DNA of 64,000 bases, taken from assembly GCA_021737785.1 (NCBI GenBank), contig JAIPDI010000005.1, forward strand, positions 62,001 to 126,000, given 5' to 3'. A program made the position numbers and the translations under genes. The notes below the pieces were generated by a model that did not search any database, was not told the origin of the DNA, and saw only the letters and a program-made list of their open reading frames with translations. Shown here in pieces: positions 62,309 to 64,000 of the stretch (positions are counted from its first letter, which is position 1; each line of letters starts with the position of its first letter). The DNA comes from Deltaproteobacteria bacterium (GTDB lineage Bacteria > Desulfobacterota > DSM-4660 > Desulfatiglandales > Desulfatiglandaceae).

Positions 62309-63028
62309 ATGATTCGATGGGGGTTGATCATACTATGCCTTTTGGGGGGAGCTGCGGCCAGTTCCGCTGAAACCATCACCCTCGGCGCTGAGAATGACTG
62401 GGTTCCTTATGCCAACCAGGACGGCACCGGGATGTCGAATGAGATTGTCCGTGCGGCGTATAAGGCGGTGGGGATCGCGGTTGTATTCCAGGTGGGACCC
62501 TATAATCGTCTGCTGCAGGATGTCCGGGACGGCGCCATATTGGGGGCCTTCAATGTGCCCAGGGAGCGCTCGAATGAGGATCTCTATCTTTTCGGGAAGA
62601 CGCCCCTTTTCACTGCCTTGTCGGCCTATTATCACAACCGCGACAACCCGCTTTCAGCCACCCGAAAGGAAGAACTGGTAAACGGAGAAACCGTGGGCGT
62701 TGTCTTCGATTACGGGTATGGGGACTTTTTTACCAACAATGACCGGATCGCCAAGGTTGAAGTGAGATCGGACCTGCTGAATCTTCGGAAGCTGGCCAAA
62801 GGCCGGCTTGACGCCACCATCCTGTATGACAAGACCGCGAGAAAACTCATCGAGGACAACGGGCTTGGCGACAAGATTGTAAAGGCCTTTGACAGCGAAA
62901 GCGCCGACATCTACGTCGCCTTCTCCAAGGTCTTCCCAAGGGCTCGGTATTACGCCGATAAGTTGGATGAGGGTCTCGCCATTATCAAGGGCAACGGCGA
63001 GTATCAGAAGATACTGGAGGCGTACTGA
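62309..63028 (+). CDS. Periplasmic solute-binding protein (SBP_bac_3 type)
   Basis: From ATG 62309 (MIRWGLIILCLL) the protein has 239 residues and GAGG lies 6 bases upstream; in-frame starts at 62288 (TTG) and 62297 lie in repeat DNA. The signal peptide is IILCLLGGAAASSAET. The mature chain (GAENDWVPYANQDGTGMSNEIVRAAYKAVG, GAFNVPRERSNEDLYLFGKTPLF, KLAKGRLDATILYDKTARKLI) is a TransP/SBP_bac_3 binding protein. It is only distantly similar to the other binding protein. Its position suggests a sensory, not transport, role. Confidence 0.82.
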   Translation: MIRWGLIILCLLGGAAASSAETITLGAENDWVPYANQDGTGMSNEIVRAAYKAVGIAVVFQVGPYNRLLQDVRDGAILGAFNVPRERSNEDLYLFGKTPLFTALSAYYHNRDNPLSATRKEELVNGETVGVVFDYGYGDFFTNNDRIAKVEVRSDLLNLRKLAKGRLDATILYDKTARKLIEDNGLGDKIVKAFDSESADIYVAFSKVFPRARYYADKLDEGLAIIKGNGEYQKILEAY

Positions 63029-63029
63029 A

Positions 63030-63240
63030 GGTTTGTTGAGTTCGTTGGGTTACTTGAGGTTATTGGGTTGGGTGGGGTGCCGGATACTGCTGACAGCTCA
63101 TGGCTGATGGCTGATGAGCGGATATGGGGCTCAATCCCGCTTTTCAGCGGGACTTAACAGCTCAACAGCTTAACAGCCTGATCCCGCTTTCAGCTTTGAG
63201 CTTTGAGCCTTAGGTCTTGCGTCTCAATCGTCAACCGCCA
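63030..63240. repeat. Word-like repeat tract before cheW
   Basis: The gap holds GTTGAGTTCGTTGGGTTAC and GGTTATTGGGTTGGGTGGGG, then GCTCATGGCTGATGGCTGAT, then CAATCCCGCTTTTCAGCGGG followed by ACTTAACAGCTCAACAGC, then TTTGAGCTTTGAGCC. The stem CCCGCTTTTCAGCGGG can fold, but no T-tract follows. No gene is seen. Confidence 0.75.
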
Positions 63241-63261
63241 ATTATTAATCCTGAGGGGGCC

Positions 63262-63735
63262 ATGCTGGTACTTATTTTCTATCTGGGGGACACCATGTAT
63301 ACGATGACGTGTGACAGGGTGAGAGAGGTGGCCCCCATGGTAAAGCTCAAGGAGGTACCCCATACCCCGGATTATTTTGCAGGGCTCTTCAATTACCGGG
63401 GGGTGGTTGTCCCTGTCATCGACTTGAGGCAATTGATACAGGGGTGTCCGTGCCAGATGCGCCTCAGCACCCGGATCATCCTTGTGGATTATTTAAAGGA
63501 AGATAAAACCCCCTACATCATGGGACTCATGGCGGAACGGGTCACCGATGCGGTCAGAAAATCCCGGGATGCATTCGTATCCCCCGGGCTTAGCTTGCAG
63601 GAGGCCCCCTATCTAGGGGGGTTTGTCATGGAAGATAAGGAAATGATTCAATACATCGATCTGGACCTTCTCCCGGAAACATTCCGGTTTCTCCCCCTGC
63701 TGGAAGGCGGCCATGGAATCCCTGGCAATGATTGA
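63262..63735 (+). CDS. cheW: CheW-type adaptor (WspB-like)
   Basis: CheW links chemoreceptors to the CheA kinase. From ATG 63262 (GAGGGGGCC directly before) the protein has 157 residues; the frame is open to 63217. The CheW fold is plain: FYLGDTMYTMTCDRVREVAPM, then YFAGLFNYRGVVVPVIDLRQL, and GLMAERVTDAV. It overlaps the cheR gene by 23 bases, so they are coupled. With the receptor tip sequence and cheR next, the cluster resembles wspA-wspB-wspC. Confidence 0.9.
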   Translation: MLVLIFYLGDTMYTMTCDRVREVAPMVKLKEVPHTPDYFAGLFNYRGVVVPVIDLRQLIQGCPCQMRLSTRIILVDYLKEDKTPYIMGLMAERVTDAVRKSRDAFVSPGLSLQEAPYLGGFVMEDKEMIQYIDLDLLPETFRFLPLLEGGHGIPGND

Positions 63736-64000
63736 ATCCTTTCTGGAGAAAAAGATCGGCCTTTCTACGGAAGCCATCGGTTCCGAGGTCATCTCCAAGG
63801 CGGTGCGCGTTCGAATGGCCGACCTTGGGCTGCCTGACGCCGTCGCCTATCATGACAGTCTCAAGGCATCTGAAAAGGAACAGGCCGCCCTTATCGAAGC
63901 GGTGGTCGTACCCGAGACGTGGTTTTTCAGGAATAAAAAGGCCTTCCGCTTTCTTGTGGATTACGTTACAGGGACATGGTTCAGGGAAAATCCGGGCCGT
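63713..64000 (+). CDS. cheR: CheR-type methyltransferase (3' end off window)
   Basis: CheR methylates receptor glutamates. The ATG at 63713 has GGAAGG 6 bases upstream; 96 codons are in the window. The sequence SFLEKKIGLSTEAIGSEVI, then VRMADLGLPDAVAYHDSL and VVVPETWFFRNKKAF matches the N-terminal helical domain and the PETWFFR motif (usually NETYFFR) of CheR. The AdoMet domain lies beyond the window, so a C-terminal TPR domain as in WspC cannot be checked. Confidence 0.88.
   Translation, partial: MESLAMIESFLEKKIGLSTEAIGSEVISKAVRVRMADLGLPDAVAYHDSLKASEKEQAALIEAVVVPETWFFRNKKAFRFLVDYVTGTWFRENPGR

Overview
The window looks like chromosome from a Gram-negative, probably anaerobic member of the Desulfobacterota (sulfate-reducer-like). 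This is inferred from family content, not from a marker gene: three-domain NifU with NifS next to CysE and CysK, DUF1318 and AsmA-like envelope genes, DUF1538 with PII-like modules, a B12/radical-SAM enzyme and many chemoreceptors. Coding sequence is GC-rich. The stretch at about 13.9-15.9 kb is visibly AT-richer and holds transposase debris.

Layout. (1) 1-4.4 kb, minus strand: translation operon tRNA-Gly(CCC), rimP, nusA, ylxR, infB (infB runs off the left edge), with a clear sigma70 promoter before the tRNA and an intrinsic terminator or attenuator before rimP. (2) 4.6-7.0 kb, plus: corC-lnt. (3) 7.0-8.4 kb: word-like intergenic repeats, then a 5'-truncated and frameshifted CDF transporter/NifX-like pseudogene. 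(4) 8.6-25.3 kb: a defence island on the minus strand. It has a complete type II CBASS operon (patatin effector CapV, DncV-like nucleotidyltransferase, E1/E2 fusion Cap2, JAB protease Cap3) plus a YkgJ-type cysteine-cluster gene. After IS remnants comes a type I restriction-modification operon carrying two extra genes (DUF3696 ATPase and a possible PLD-like protein), preceded by a sigma54 activator with an RtcR/CARF-like sensor domain. (5) 25.4-29.5 kb: cysK, cysE, nifS, nifU. (6) 29.8-34.0 kb: a small secreted protein, a DUF1847 protein, and a two-gene cassette of a RiPP-type radical SAM enzyme and a PLP-decarboxylase homologue lacking the PLP lysine. (7) 34.6-37.9 kb: a DUF1538 membrane protein with a triple PII-like partner. 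(8) 38.0-51.1 kb: an envelope cluster of AsmA/YdbH-like protein, DUF1318 lipoprotein and a 2865-residue lipoprotein with beta-propeller, TPR and CHAT protease parts. (9) 51.6-54.9 kb: DMT transporter, cardiolipin synthase, PilZ protein. (10) 55.2-64.0 kb: chemosensory cluster with three chemoreceptors, two binding proteins, CheW and the start of CheR, resembling a Wsp-type pathway.

Most striking observation. Both defence operons have near-perfect sigma54 (-24/-12) promoters: TGGCACGGTCGTTGCT before hsdR and TGGCATGCCGCTTGCT before capV. A sigma54 activator with a CARF-like nucleotide-sensing domain lies directly upstream of hsdR. The simplest model is an inducible island in which a nucleotide signal, possibly linked to CBASS, switches on restriction and CBASS together. 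The promoters and domains are read from sequence; the circuit is inference.

Many intergenic spaces hold short word-like tandem repeats (CCAGTATCCAG, GCTGATGGCTGA, GCTGAAAGCTCAAAG, GCCTTACGCCTTGCG). These generate spurious ORFs and were not annotated as genes.
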